64,000 nucleotides of DNA from Neoalteromonas arenosi (GCF_030362855.1 NZ_JAUCBP010000001.1:255613-319612); one strand, 5' to 3'. Shown: positions 1 to 9,527, counted from the stretch's first letter. Numbers and translations: made by a program. The notes: generated by a model not told the origin, from the letters alone.

Positions 1-2
1 TC

Positions 3-374
3 GTTAGTGAGAATCAACACTGGGCAATCTACGTTCCCACCGATAATCGAGCGCCATTTGCGACATTATTAGTGCCTAAAGATGCAGCCAATGCTTTGGA
101 TGAGCTTGATCAAGAGCAGCTCGATAGCTTAGCGTGTCTAATTGCTAAGATGTCTACGCGGTATGATAATTTAATGATGTCGTCAGTAGCTTTGTATATT
201 CGTTGGCACACTTCACCAGCAGGTCTACATGCGACACTCGAACCACAGAGTGTCGATTGTGATAGCGCATTTGGCACTATGCGGTTTATTCATACTGACT
301 TTACTGCGGAACAAACAGCCCGTCGTTTATCGAAGTTATCGGACATCCATTTTCGCGACATCTTTAGAATTTAA
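3..374 (+). CDS. GalT-like protein, C-terminal part (partial at window edge)
   Basis: The reading frame is open from the window edge, so only the last ~123 residues are visible. The end reads like the C-terminal half of galactose-1-phosphate uridylyltransferase: a P-F-A-T-L-L-V-P segment, a KMSTRYDNL segment matching the GalT 'LTSRYDNLF' helix, then RWHTSP, and a tail TAEQTARRLSKLSDIHFR that closely follows the GalT tail. The usual LHAHFYPP histidine block is altered (LHA is kept, the second His and YPP are lost), so this copy is divergent from the complete galT at 3684-4715. Known: GalT moves UMP between glucose-1-P and galactose-1-P. Inference: a paralogue or a related hexose-1-P uridylyltransferase of the same locus. 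Whether its HPHGQ active site is intact lies outside the window. Confidence 0.7.
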   Translation, partial: VSENQHWAIYVPTDNRAPFATLLVPKDAANALDELDQEQLDSLACLIAKMSTRYDNLMMSSVALYIRWHTSPAGLHATLEPQSVDCDSAFGTMRFIHTDFTAEQTARRLSKLSDIHFRDIFRI

Positions 375-429
375 CATCGAGTTAGGGAAAGTAAGCGTGT
401 GGAAGTGACAGGACGCTGAGTTTCATGCT

Positions 430-446
430 ATTTATATGACTTTTAA
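430..446. promoter_or_regulatory. Candidate operator of the galactose locus, copy 1
   Basis: ATTTATATGACTTTTAA lies 24 bases before the start of the GntR-family gene. Near-identical 17-mers are in the galT/TonB-receptor gap (4741) and the GH42/GH36 gap (23404). All share ATTTATATGA followed by an A/T-rich right half; the core ATATGATAT is close to palindromic. Inference: binding site of the neighbouring GntR regulator, suggesting autoregulation here. Confidence 0.45.
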
Positions 447-469
447 AGTAGCTGAAGCTCAACGATTAG

Positions 470-1162
470 ATGGCAGAAACTTCCACGCTCAACATTACCC
501 AGAACTTAACACATACCCTCGGACTCGCGATTTTGCGTGGCGATTTTGTCGACGCATTGCCGTCGGAGGCTGAAATTTGTGAACGCTTTGGCGTCAGCCG
601 AAGTTCGACGCGAGAAGCGGTTAAGATGCTTTCTGCTAAAGGCCTCATTCGTTCGCGTCCTAAACAAGGGATCCGCATTCAACCAGAACGCAACTGGAAT
701 ATGTTTGATCCCGACGTATTGAAGTGGACATTAGTCAGTAAACCGACACTGAATTTACTACGTGAGTTTTTTGAGATGCGTTTAGTGACTGATCCACAAG
801 CCGCCGCTTTAGCGGCGCAGCACGCATTACCAGAAAATATCGTGGAGTTGCGTAAGTCGATAGACCGCATGCGAGACGCTGAGTCTGGGTTAGATGACTC
901 GCTAGATGCAGACATTGCTTTCGTGACCGCACTGTTTGAAGCGACCCATAATCGCTTCTTTATACAACTGATTGAATTTACCAGCACGGCATTGCGGGTT
1001 ACATCGCGATACTCGAATCGGATGCAAGGTGTCAGCTTTTCGAACTTAGCCACGTGTATCGCGGTGTTTGACGCAATCGTACAGAAACAAGCTGACACAG
1101 CATTTGAGTTAGTCCAAAACATGCTGACGCAAATGATGGAGACGGTGCTCGCAGACACTTAG
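470..1162 (+). CDS. FadR-type GntR family transcriptional regulator
   Basis: This is a 230-residue DNA-binding regulator. An N-terminal winged helix-turn-helix (residues ~10-72, with PSEAEICERFGVSRSSTREA and GLIRSRPKQGIRI) is followed by an all-helical FCD ligand domain (~95-225). Most FCD domains bind a metal through an Asp and three His. Here Asp148 is kept but the first His position is Val152 (ADIAFV instead of DxxFH), and the other two His positions read as Cys and Asn, so the metal site looks lost. It sits between a GalT-like gene and the hydrolase/galK-galT genes. A 17-base motif just upstream recurs before the other sugar genes, so a role as local galactose-locus regulator is likely. 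The effector is unknown; a sugar, sugar acid or sugar phosphate would fit. Confidence 0.85.
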   Translation: MAETSTLNITQNLTHTLGLAILRGDFVDALPSEAEICERFGVSRSSTREAVKMLSAKGLIRSRPKQGIRIQPERNWNMFDPDVLKWTLVSKPTLNLLREFFEMRLVTDPQAAALAAQHALPENIVELRKSIDRMRDAESGLDDSLDADIAFVTALFEATHNRFFIQLIEFTSTALRVTSRYSNRMQGVSFSNLATCIAVFDAIVQKQADTAFELVQNMLTQMMETVLADT

Positions 1163-1206
1163 TTATTGCGCCCGTCGTAAAGTTTTAACTTAATAACGGG
1201 ACAATA

Positions 1207-2481
1207 ATGAAACTACGTTACCTTTTCGGTCTTTTTCTTTGCTTGACTTCATGGCCATATTTAGCAATCGATGCAGAAAAAGTGATTCCTCACTTACCTA
1301 CTGATATTACGCCGGAACTCAGTAATAGAGGCGAGCATCAGGTAGGCGTTAAAACACTATCCGCCGTCAATTTACAACACAGCAATCCACTTGACCCAAC
1401 TGAAACCGAACGAACATTGGTCTTTGAAATCTGGTACCCAGCAGCAGCCAATACCGCCCCTAACACGAGTTACGAAAATGAGGCCCGTTCCGGCGCGACG
1501 TTTAACTTACTGGCAAATGCTGCTCGTGACGTTGCGATAAAGAACGACCAAGATAAATACCCTGTCGTTGTGATCTCTCATGGGTACACCGGCTACCGCA
1601 CAATCATGTTTCACATTGCTGAACATTTGGCGTCCCACGGATATGTAGTGGTGGGCGTCGATCATACAGATTCAACCAACGCCGATGTGGACTTTACCGT
1701 TAACCCTGGCTCGGGATTTTTAAGTACTCTGATGAATCGCGCAACTGACCAACAGTTTGCATTGGAATGGCTCGCTACATCTGAATTCGCGGAACACGTT
1801 GATACGAGTAAAAGTGGACTAATCGGTTATTCGATGGGCGGCTTTGGTGCGATTAACACTATTGGTGGTTGTTACGCGTTTACACCTCAACATGTAGCAG
1901 CAATTAGTGGCTCTGACGATGAGCAGCAAAACGCGTTATTGACACAAGTGGTCAATCACTGTGCGGCCAAACGCGCCGAAGGCGCTGATGCCAGTTGGCA
2001 AGCGGCCGTTCTTATTGCGCCTTGGGGAGGGCAGTTGAAAGTCTATAGTGCTGACTCGATTGCCGCAGTAAAAGTCCCGACATTGTATATCGCCGGCGAC
2101 TTAGACGATATTTCCGGCTATAGCGGGATCCGCTGGATGTATGAGCAGCACCAAGGAGCTGAAGCGTGGTTATTGACCTATCAAAATGCGCGTCACAATA
2201 TTGCCCCACATCCTGCACCGCATGCAGCCTCAACCAACGAACTTGATATTGGTCATTACTATGAACCTAGCTGGAATATGGCAACAATAGCGGTAAACAA
2301 TCAGCACTTTATTTTAGCCATGATGGACTGTCAGATTAAGCAGTCCGCTGACGCGTGCGAATACCTTGCCGTTGAAGGTTCCTCGAATCAAGAAATGATT
2401 AACGGCCAATTGAGCGCACCGTGGAAAGGTTTCGACAATCGTTACTCAACAGGCATGATTATGGAGAAAAAAGGGGAGTAA
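1207..2481 (+). CDS. Secreted alpha/beta hydrolase (PAF-acetylhydrolase / dienelactone hydrolase-like)
   Basis: A 424-residue protein with an N-terminal signal peptide (hydrophobic residues 5-20, probable cleavage after ...PYLA). The fold is alpha/beta hydrolase: VVISHGYTGYR near 121-131 forms the oxyanion-hole strand, GYSMGG gives nucleophile Ser209, the GDLDD stretch near 298-301 supplies the acid, and ARHN gives His330. The architecture matches the platelet-activating-factor acetylhydrolase-like and dienelactone hydrolase-like esterases common in marine proteobacteria. It starts 44 bases after the regulator gene, so the two could be co-transcribed. It converges with galK, with 54 bases between the stops. 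Substrate cannot be told from sequence; a periplasmic esterase acting on acylated sugars would fit the locus but is a guess. Confidence 0.75.
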   Translation: MKLRYLFGLFLCLTSWPYLAIDAEKVIPHLPTDITPELSNRGEHQVGVKTLSAVNLQHSNPLDPTETERTLVFEIWYPAAANTAPNTSYENEARSGATFNLLANAARDVAIKNDQDKYPVVVISHGYTGYRTIMFHIAEHLASHGYVVVGVDHTDSTNADVDFTVNPGSGFLSTLMNRATDQQFALEWLATSEFAEHVDTSKSGLIGYSMGGFGAINTIGGCYAFTPQHVAAISGSDDEQQNALLTQVVNHCAAKRAEGADASWQAAVLIAPWGGQLKVYSADSIAAVKVPTLYIAGDLDDISGYSGIRWMYEQHQGAEAWLLTYQNARHNIAPHPAPHAASTNELDIGHYYEPSWNMATIAVNNQHFILAMMDCQIKQSADACEYLAVEGSSNQEMINGQLSAPWKGFDNRYSTGMIMEKKGE

Positions 2482-2535
2482 CTGCTCTACTGCCCCCTAA
2501 CGATGCCACCAGCTGCCCAAGTGTGAAGCGCGCGA

Positions 2536-3684
2536 TTAAAACAGGCCCACACAAAGTCCTTGATGTGGTTCACATAGCATAATGTCGGGATGTAACTTAA
2601 AGCGCGGTTCGTATTCGTTGTTAACGGCATTGATCACGCGTTGAACATCGTGCTTGGCACACAAGCAAATCACAGCTCCGCCAAAACCACCGCCAGTTTG
2701 GCGACATGCACCCTTACCGGCAAGTGCATTCATACAGATATCCACGAGTCCATCGGTGGCCGGAACAGTGATCTCAAAATCGTATTTCAACGATAAATGC
2801 GCTTCGTGCATGATTGCGTATAACCTATCGAGTTCGTTTTGCGCTAATGCATTCGCAGCTTGTAGTACTCTATCGTTCTCAGTTATCACATGCTTTGCAC
2901 GCCGGAAAACCGTATCTGAAAGTTCTTTTTTAACTGCGTTCAACTCATCAAGAGTTGCATGACGCAATGATGATTTTCCCATCACCTTTGCTGCCTGCTC
3001 ACATGCCAAACGACGCTCGTTGTAATCGCTATCGGCTAATTTGCGGGGATAATTCGAGTTGATGACAAGCAGTGCGAGATCGTCGGGAATAGCAACCGCT
3101 CGGGTTGATAAATCCATACAGTCGATTAGCAAAGCCGAATGAAACTGTGCCTCGGCTGATATCAACTGATCCATAATGCCACACTGACAATCTATGAAAT
3201 TGTTTTCTGCTAATTGACCGGTGCGGGCAATTTGCGCCCCGGTTAATCCCAAGTTGCAACTAAAGTTAAACAAACCACCCACAGCCACTTCGAGTGCAGC
3301 CGAACTGGACAATCCGCTACCTTGTGGGACATCACTTGAAATCGCGATATCCATACCGGTAAGGGGAGCACCTGCGTCCATGAGCTCCTTTACAACACCG
3401 CGTAGATAGTCTCCCCATGGATACAAGCCGGGATTGATTGGTTCAGCAATATCGAATTGCTCAATGGCTTCTGGATACTGCAATGAGAACGCATTGATGA
3501 TTGTATCTTCGCGTGGTTTGGCAACTATCAGAGTTTTAAATTGCAGTGCACAGGGCAATACAAAGCCCTCGTTGTAGTCGGTGTGCTCACCAATTAGGTT
3601 CACCCTACCTGGAGCAGACACCTTTACTGTTGGCGCGTTACCAAAGTGCTGGGTAAATGCCTGCGCTAGTGCTTCATGTGCCAT
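2536..3684 (-). CDS. galK: Galactokinase
   Basis: ATP-dependent phosphorylation of alpha-D-galactose to galactose-1-phosphate, first committed step of the Leloir pathway, in the cytoplasm. The 382-residue length is normal for GalK. All three GHMP-kinase signatures are visible: the galactokinase signature GRVNLIGEHTDYNEGFVLP near residues 27-45, the ATP-binding PQGSGLSSSAALEVAV near 119-134, and the C-terminal GACRQTGGGFGG loop. The gene follows galT on the same strand with a one-base TAATG overlap, so the two are translationally coupled as a galTK operon. No galE or galM is in the window. The downstream neighbour converges. Function is secure; only regulation (probably the GntR protein) is inferred. 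Confidence 0.97.
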   Translation of the reverse strand: MAHEALAQAFTQHFGNAPTVKVSAPGRVNLIGEHTDYNEGFVLPCALQFKTLIVAKPREDTIINAFSLQYPEAIEQFDIAEPINPGLYPWGDYLRGVVKELMDAGAPLTGMDIAISSDVPQGSGLSSSAALEVAVGGLFNFSCNLGLTGAQIARTGQLAENNFIDCQCGIMDQLISAEAQFHSALLIDCMDLSTRAVAIPDDLALLVINSNYPRKLADSDYNERRLACEQAAKVMGKSSLRHATLDELNAVKKELSDTVFRRAKHVITENDRVLQAANALAQNELDRLYAIMHEAHLSLKYDFEITVPATDGLVDICMNALAGKGACRQTGGGFGGAVICLCAKHDVQRVINAVNNEYEPRFKLHPDIMLCEPHQGLCVGLF

Positions 3685-4715
3685 TATTCTTTCCTTTCCA
3701 GATAATGCACTTCACTGCATTGACGTAAGATGTCTGCCGCTAACTCAGGGGTTAAGTCGCGTTGACTTTCAGCCAACATCTCATACCCCACCATGTGCTT
3801 TTTCACGCTGGCACTGCGAAGCAGCGGCGGATAAAAATGGGCGTGCAACACCCAGTGCCGTTTTTCGACTAAATCGCTTGGCGCGTTGTGCCACCCCATT
3901 GAGTACGGAAAGCTGCAATTGAAAACATTATCGTATTTGGTGGTAAGAAGGCTGACGATTTCAGCAAGCGATTGAGCCTGTTCATCTTTCAGATCATTAA
4001 AATCGGCGACGGCATGGCGGCATATGAGTAATGTCTCAAATGGCCACTTAGCCCAATAAGGTACAACTACCACCCAGTCATTATTGAGCGCTACCAGTCG
4101 TTCGCGAGCTTCAATTTCACGTTCCGCATACTCAAGCAACATTGCCTCGTTATGTTGCTCAAAATATTCACTCTGATGTCGGTTCTCTCGTTCTATTTCA
4201 GTCGAGTAATGCTGATGAGCCCATACTTGGCCATGTGGATGTGGCTGTGAGCAGCCCATGATTTCGCCCTTGTTTTCAAATATGTGGACACAATTGAACT
4301 GTTCACTCAACTGTTGATATTGGTCGCGCCAAGTGTCAACAACCGCGAACATTTCGGCAGGTTCTAACTGCGGCAATGAGCGATTGTGATCAGGAGCAAA
4401 ACATATGACTCGGGCCAGTCCTACCGCAGATTCTTGCGTGAAAAGGTCAGTATTAGGCGTTTCGGCGCTTTGATTACGGGTGAGTGCTGCAAAGTCGTTA
4501 TCAAACACAAAGGTCGTAGGATATTCGGGATTCGATTCGCCATTCGCTCGAGTATTGCCCGGGCATAAAGGGCAATTGGGATCATGGCTAGGAAGCTTGC
4601 CTACCGGTAATTCTTCAACCGCACCAGACCATGGGCGATTGTTGCGGTGTGGTGATACCAACACCCATTCACCCGTGAGTGGATTGCGCCGACGGAATGC
4701 AGAATGACTACTCAT
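3684..4715 (-). CDS. galT: Galactose-1-phosphate uridylyltransferase
   Basis: Transfers UMP from UDP-glucose to galactose-1-phosphate, giving UDP-galactose and glucose-1-phosphate. The 343-residue protein has the GalT layout: an N-terminal RRNPLTGEWVLVSPHR, a CPLCPGN zinc-binding pair near residue 50, the catalytic GCSQPHPHGQVWAHQH motif near 165-175 with the nucleophilic His in HPHGQ, and the C-terminal LHAHFYPPLLRSA metal-binding segment. It is first in the galTK operon and its stop overlaps the galK start by one base. A second GalT-like gene is cut by the left window edge. Its promoter must lie in the 334-base gap shared with the divergent TonB-dependent receptor gene. Confidence 0.97.
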   Translation of the reverse strand: MSSHSAFRRRNPLTGEWVLVSPHRNNRPWSGAVEELPVGKLPSHDPNCPLCPGNTRANGESNPEYPTTFVFDNDFAALTRNQSAETPNTDLFTQESAVGLARVICFAPDHNRSLPQLEPAEMFAVVDTWRDQYQQLSEQFNCVHIFENKGEIMGCSQPHPHGQVWAHQHYSTEIERENRHQSEYFEQHNEAMLLEYAEREIEARERLVALNNDWVVVVPYWAKWPFETLLICRHAVADFNDLKDEQAQSLAEIVSLLTTKYDNVFNCSFPYSMGWHNAPSDLVEKRHWVLHAHFYPPLLRSASVKKHMVGYEMLAESQRDLTPELAADILRQCSEVHYLERKE

Positions 4716-4740
4716 AGTTAGATTCAGATAATAAATTATT

Positions 4741-4757
4741 ATTTATATGATAATTAA
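4741..4757. promoter_or_regulatory. Candidate operator of the galactose locus, copy 2, in the galT/receptor divergent gap
   Basis: ATTTATATGATAATTAA begins 26 bases upstream of galT on the minus side. The 334-base gap (4716-5049) is A/T-rich, has no convincing ORF, and must hold divergent promoters for galTK and the receptor operon. The motif matches copies at 430 and 23404. Inference: GntR-protein site controlling galTK and perhaps the receptor. Confidence 0.5.
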
Positions 4758-5049
4758 AAAACATAGCATCCAGAAGAGGAATTTAACACAAATAGTTTAA
4801 CACTCTGATTTATATGGATTTTTTGGGGTGTTGATTTATTAACCTTCCTGCCCTTACGCACTGGCTTGCCTGAATTAAACGCGATTTGTGAATATTTAGT
4901 AAGTATATTGTTGCATTTTTCATTGAAACAAGAAAAAATAAAAGTAATTATAATATAAATAAGCTAAGTCTTATTTGAGTATGCGGCATTGCACTGCCAA
5001 ACATCACAGCGACGAGAACGTTGTAACGTGGACAAAACAGGGGACAACA

Positions 5050-7812
5050 ATGAAAACCAAGCAGAATCCGTTCTTACTTAAGCACACAGCGATCGCCATC
5101 GCTGTTGCCGGTGCTATTTCTGCAGCACCAAGTGCTTTAGCTCAACAACCCGCTGGCGCGGATGACTTTGAAGTCATCCAAGTCACAGGCCTTAGAAATA
5201 GTATTAAAGCTTCGATGGCTGATAAGAAAACATCGAAGGTAGTTTCTGATGGTATCAAAGCTGAAGATATTGGTAAGTTCCCTGACTTGAACGTTGCCGA
5301 ATCACTGCAGCGTATTACCGGTGTATCAATCGACCGAGATGGTGGAGAGGGTCAGGCAGTAACCATCCGAGGTTTCGGTCCAGAATTCAACACTGTGTTA
5401 GTAAATGGCCGTCAAATTGCTTCTGAAACTCAAGGTCGAGAATTTAACTTTGACTCCGTTTCAGCAGAACAAATTGTTGGTGCGGACGTTTTTAAAACCT
5501 CAACAGCCACCATGCAAGAAGGTGGTATTGGGGGCACAGTAAGCCTAATTACTGCTCGCCCTTTCGATTATGAGGGCTTTACGGCCCTAGCTTCAGTCAA
5601 AGGTGTCTACGAAAGTTTATCAGAAGAAGTCTCTCCAGCATTTTCCGGCTTAGTGAGCAACACATTCAATGATGGCACCATGGGTGTGCTGTTATCATTA
5701 ACGCACCAAGAGCGCGATGTACAAATCAATCGGATCCAGACAGCCGGTTGGCGACCAGGCCAAACCATTCAAAATGCTTCTGGCGTTTTGTTTGAAAATG
5801 CCTATATACCGCGTAACTGGGATCAAATCGTCGACCAACAAGAGCGCACACGGACTAATGCCAACTTAGTGTTCCAATTCGCACCTTCTGACGATTTAAC
5901 GATTACAGCCGACGGTTTTGTCAGTAAATTTGAAGTTGACTCACTAGTTACCGACCTGGCGTCTTGGTTCGAACCTGACCGCGTAGGCTCGGGTACGTTA
6001 AATCCAGAAACCCGTACTTTGATTCAATTTACTCAAGAGATTGGTAACTTCCCTGTAGGCGGTTCTGGTAATCCTGCGACTGACTTCGTATCAACCACAC
6101 GTAATTCCCGTGATATTAACAACCATGGCTTTGGTCTGAATGTAGAATGGTTGATAAACGATGTTCTTACTGCAGAATTCGACTTGAATACGTCTGAAGC
6201 AGAGAATGATCGCGCAGGTAAAGACCGCTTTAACGTCGTTGGCATTATTAATAATTATGAGTTCGACGGTACCGGTGGTATCCCAACAGTAACTCACGAC
6301 GGCTTTGGCAATGGTAATTTACCAGATGCGAGCTTATCTCGTCTTCACTACAATGAAAAAGGTAACCAACCTACATTCGAAGACAAAATCACTGAAGCAA
6401 AAGCAGACTTCACTTACTTGCCAGATAGCAGCACATTTACGCAGGCACGTTTTGGTGCATACTTACAAGATCGTGAAAAGTCTGCATTCCAAATCTTCGG
6501 TAACCAGTGTGCGTTCTGTGGATACGGTACCCCAGCGCCAAATGATGTGATTAACTTCCGTCCGTTCACGGCAGAGAACTTCTTCCCCGGCTTGATTGAT
6601 ACATTCTACACCTACGATGGTGATGCTTATGTTCAGTATCTCGCTGACCAAGGCTTCCCAATCGTACCTACATTGCAAGGCAACGGTTACACGGTGAACG
6701 AAGAAATCACTAGCTTGTACATGGATTTCACGTTCGAGTATGACTTAGACGATATGCCAATTATGATTAACATTGGCGCACGTTACTCCGAGACAGATAT
6801 CGATGTGGAGGCATCACAGTCGTTCTTAACTGATATCATCCCTACGACTGACCTTACCTTATTTAGTAACGTATTTGGTCCAGCTGAGCAAATCGTTGAA
6901 GGCGGAAGTTATGCCAACTTATTGCCTTCTGTAAACGTGAAATTTGAGCTGACTGATGACATGGTGTTGCGTTTTGCTGTATACGATTCATTAACGCGCC
7001 CAACTGTTAGTCAACTATCACCCGCAACTACATTTAATGAGCCACGTCGTCAGAACTTGACAGCTCAAGGCGGTAACCCAACCTTGAAGCCATTCACTTC
7101 TGAAAACTGGGATATCTCATACGAGTGGTATTACGCTGATACTAGCTTATTCTCATTCGCGGTGTTCAATAAGGAAGTTCAAGACTTCATTATTTCTTTG
7201 ACGGGTGAAGAGCTATATACCTTATCAGACCGCGAAGGTCAGCCAGGTGCTCGCTGTAATCCAACTAACTCAGCGCAGTGTGATGTTGACCCAAGCACTC
7301 TAGCCACTGAACTCGTTGGTTTGCAAGAGACTTATCTAGTTACACGTCCTCAGAACAGCGAATCAGCTCGTGTTACCGGTTACGAAATTGCATGGACCCA
7401 CGCCTGGGAAAATGGTTTCGGTATCCAAGCTAACGCAACAATCGTAGACAGCGACATTGAAGTTAACGCAGATGAGAACCTAACCTTTGCGCTACCAGGC
7501 CTAGGTGACTCACAAAACTTGATCTTGTTCTACGAGAAAGACAACTTCCAAGCGCGGATAGCGTACAACAATCGTGAAGCATTCCTACGTCAAATCGACA
7601 ACGGTTTTAACGGCGAACCTGTTAACACTGAAAGCTTTGGCCAATGGGATATCAGTGCCAGTTATGACATTGACGAAACCTTCACAGTTTTCTTCGAAGG
7701 TATCAATATTACTGAAGAAGAACTGGTTCAAACTGGCCGCTTTGCTGACCAAACGTACTCAATTGAGGACAACGGTTCACGCTTTGCGCTAGGTGTACGT
7801 GCGAAGTTCTAG
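5050..7812 (+). CDS. TonB-dependent outer-membrane receptor (carbohydrate-type)
   Basis: A 920-residue outer-membrane active transporter energised by TonB-ExbBD. I start it at ATG 5050, where a signal peptide begins (MKTKQNPFLL, a hydrophobic run, then ALAQQ) and a GGGG-type ribosome site precedes it; an upstream TTG/ATG at 4975-4981 would bury the signal peptide. A TonB-box-like stretch (FEVIQVTG, mature N-terminus) is followed by the plug domain, with NVAESLQRITGVSI and the VTIRGFGPEFNTVLVNGR region. A 22-strand barrel ends in a terminal Phe (GVRAKF). The plug resembles the Xanthomonas/Caulobacter-type carbohydrate receptors. A strong hairpin follows the gene, then the halogenase-SapC-symporter genes on the same strand. 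Likely substrate: galacto-oligosaccharides or galactosides, inferred from the neighbours. Confidence 0.92.
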   Translation: MKTKQNPFLLKHTAIAIAVAGAISAAPSALAQQPAGADDFEVIQVTGLRNSIKASMADKKTSKVVSDGIKAEDIGKFPDLNVAESLQRITGVSIDRDGGEGQAVTIRGFGPEFNTVLVNGRQIASETQGREFNFDSVSAEQIVGADVFKTSTATMQEGGIGGTVSLITARPFDYEGFTALASVKGVYESLSEEVSPAFSGLVSNTFNDGTMGVLLSLTHQERDVQINRIQTAGWRPGQTIQNASGVLFENAYIPRNWDQIVDQQERTRTNANLVFQFAPSDDLTITADGFVSKFEVDSLVTDLASWFEPDRVGSGTLNPETRTLIQFTQEIGNFPVGGSGNPATDFVSTTRNSRDINNHGFGLNVEWLINDVLTAEFDLNTSEAENDRAGKDRFNVVGIINNYEFDGTGGIPTVTHDGFGNGNLPDASLSRLHYNEKGNQPTFEDKITEAKADFTYLPDSSTFTQARFGAYLQDREKSAFQIFGNQCAFCGYGTPAPNDVINFRPFTAENFFPGLIDTFYTYDGDAYVQYLADQGFPIVPTLQGNGYTVNEEITSLYMDFTFEYDLDDMPIMINIGARYSETDIDVEASQSFLTDIIPTTDLTLFSNVFGPAEQIVEGGSYANLLPSVNVKFELTDDMVLRFAVYDSLTRPTVSQLSPATTFNEPRRQNLTAQGGNPTLKPFTSENWDISYEWYYADTSLFSFAVFNKEVQDFIISLTGEELYTLSDREGQPGARCNPTNSAQCDVDPSTLATELVGLQETYLVTRPQNSESARVTGYEIAWTHAWENGFGIQANATIVDSDIEVNADENLTFALPGLGDSQNLILFYEKDNFQARIAYNNREAFLRQIDNGFNGEPVNTESFGQWDISASYDIDETFTVFFEGINITEEELVQTGRFADQTYSIEDNGSRFALGVRAKF

Positions 7813-7854
7813 AACTCCCGTTCTGTACTAGGTCGAAAGGTCTAGTGTGTACCC

Positions 7855-7882
7855 GTGGCGGCATTTATTGCCGCCACCTTTT
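7855..7882 (+). terminator. Hairpin after the receptor gene
   Basis: A 9-base-pair perfect stem (GTGGCGGCA / TGCCGCCAC) with a 5-base loop is followed by CTTTT. It lies 43 bases after the receptor stop. It is a probable intrinsic terminator or attenuator that lets the receptor be expressed more than the halogenase, SapC and symporter genes behind it. Confidence 0.65.
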
Positions 7883-7983
7883 AAGCTAAATAGCGGACAT
7901 AAAAGCCTATCGATAAGACGCGTTTACATTCTAACTAACTACTTTTATCGTTATGTTTTCTTCTTCTGTTTTCGAGCAATAAC

Positions 7984-9507
7984 ATGAGTAATACAATCCG
8001 ACGCATTGCAATTATCGGTGGCGGAACAGCCGGGTGGCTGGCTGCAGCGGTTATCGCTGCGCAACACAAACAAGCAACTACAGTAGATAAAACACTGACT
8101 ATCACTCTGGTTGAATCAAGTGATATTCCTACCGTTGGCGTTGGCGAGGGCACTTGGCCGACCATGAAAAACACCTTACGAGATATCGGTATCAAAGAGG
8201 CAGACTTATTTCGTCACTGTCATGCCGTATTTAAACAAGGTGGAAAGTTTGTCGAATGGGTAAAAGGTAATGAAGATTTTTACTACCACCCGTTTACCGT
8301 GCCAATGGGCTATGGCCGCATGGATTTAGCGCCTTATGTCGACAATATTGAAGACTACGCAGTGCAGACAAACTTTCAGCACCATGTATGTGAAGCAGGC
8401 TTAGCGCCACGCACTATTTCAGAGGCTGAGTATTCCGGCCAATGTAATTATGCTTATCACCTCGATGCGGGTGAATTTGCTGAGTTACTCAAGCACCACT
8501 GCAAAACAATGCTAGGTGTAACCCAAATTATTGGCACTGTAGAGCAAATTAATCGGGCAGAGAATGGCAATATTGCTAGCGTAACCTTGGGCGACCAGCA
8601 AGAAATTGAAGCCGACCTATTTATCGATTGCACCGGCTTTAAATCGCTTTTACTGGGTGAAGAACTCGGTGTGCCATGGGTTAGCGCTGACCAGTACTTA
8701 TTTAATGATTCGGCACTTGCCTGCCATGTGCCCTATGAGTCTGCAAGCGACCCCATTGCCTCGCATACTATTGCCACCGCGCAGAATGCGGGTTGGATTT
8801 GGGATATTGGTTTAACTCATCGGCGTGGAGTTGGCCACGTATACAGTAGCAAGTTCTTAAACGATGACGAGGCCGAAGCTAACTTGCGTCGTTACATAGG
8901 CGAGACAAGTCACGATATTAGTGTACGCAAGATTGGCTTTAAGTCAGGCCATCGCGAATGGTTTTGGGAGAAGAACTGCGTGGCGATCGGGATGGCGGCA
9001 GGTTTCGTTGAACCGCTAGAAGCAACTGCAATTATGCTGGTAGAAATGTCTTCGCGTTTTGTCGCAGAGAACTTACCGCCAGATACCACCATTATGACCA
9101 CTATTGCAAAACGCTTTAACAAGCAAATGCAATATCGCTGGACCCGAATCATCGACTTCTTGAAGTTGCATTACATGCTAACGCAACGTTCAGAACCCTA
9201 CTGGCAAGCACACATACAGCCAGAATCCATTCCTGAATCTCTGCGTGAAGATTTATCCGTATGGGGATTTCGTGGGCCAACCCAAGCGGATTTCGACAGC
9301 GCAATTGAATTATTTCCTGCGGCAAGTTATCAATATGTCTTGTATGGAATGGGCTTTAAGCCAAATTTCAATTTACAACCGCACTTATACGCGCAACGCC
9401 AACAAGCAGAGCTTATTATGCAGCGCAACCAGCAGGTCACCCAGCAGATGTTGGATCAGTTGCCTGCTCACCGCGACTACATTGAGCAATGGCTCGCCGC
9501 TAACTAA
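7984..9507 (+). CDS. FAD-dependent tryptophan halogenase family protein
   Basis: A 507-residue flavoprotein of the tryptophan halogenase family. The FAD-binding GGGTAGW motif is at residues 12-18, the VGVGEGT segment at 51-57, FKQGGKFVEW (residues 83-92) holds Lys88 at the position of the catalytic Lys of PrnA, and a WIWDIGL stretch at 271-277 matches the W-x-W-x-x-P signature except that the final Pro is missing. Known halogenases use FADH2 and halide to make HOCl and chlorinate or brominate aromatic rings. Homologues next to TonB receptors and SapC proteins are common in marine and Caulobacter-like bacteria, where no halogenation substrate is established. Twenty bases separate it from the SapC gene, so they form one operon with the symporter. 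The true activity (halogenase or another flavin reaction) is unknown. Confidence 0.85.
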   Translation: MSNTIRRIAIIGGGTAGWLAAAVIAAQHKQATTVDKTLTITLVESSDIPTVGVGEGTWPTMKNTLRDIGIKEADLFRHCHAVFKQGGKFVEWVKGNEDFYYHPFTVPMGYGRMDLAPYVDNIEDYAVQTNFQHHVCEAGLAPRTISEAEYSGQCNYAYHLDAGEFAELLKHHCKTMLGVTQIIGTVEQINRAENGNIASVTLGDQQEIEADLFIDCTGFKSLLLGEELGVPWVSADQYLFNDSALACHVPYESASDPIASHTIATAQNAGWIWDIGLTHRRGVGHVYSSKFLNDDEAEANLRRYIGETSHDISVRKIGFKSGHREWFWEKNCVAIGMAAGFVEPLEATAIMLVEMSSRFVAENLPPDTTIMTTIAKRFNKQMQYRWTRIIDFLKLHYMLTQRSEPYWQAHIQPESIPESLREDLSVWGFRGPTQADFDSAIELFPAASYQYVLYGMGFKPNFNLQPHLYAQRQQAELIMQRNQQVTQQMLDQLPAHRDYIEQWLAAN

Positions 9508-9527
9508 TTCAGGAAATCATTTTACTC

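Noticed and set aside
4975-5049. Upstream start for the TonB-dependent receptor
   Set aside because: It would place 25 polar residues before a normal signal peptide. ATG 5050 has its own ribosome site.
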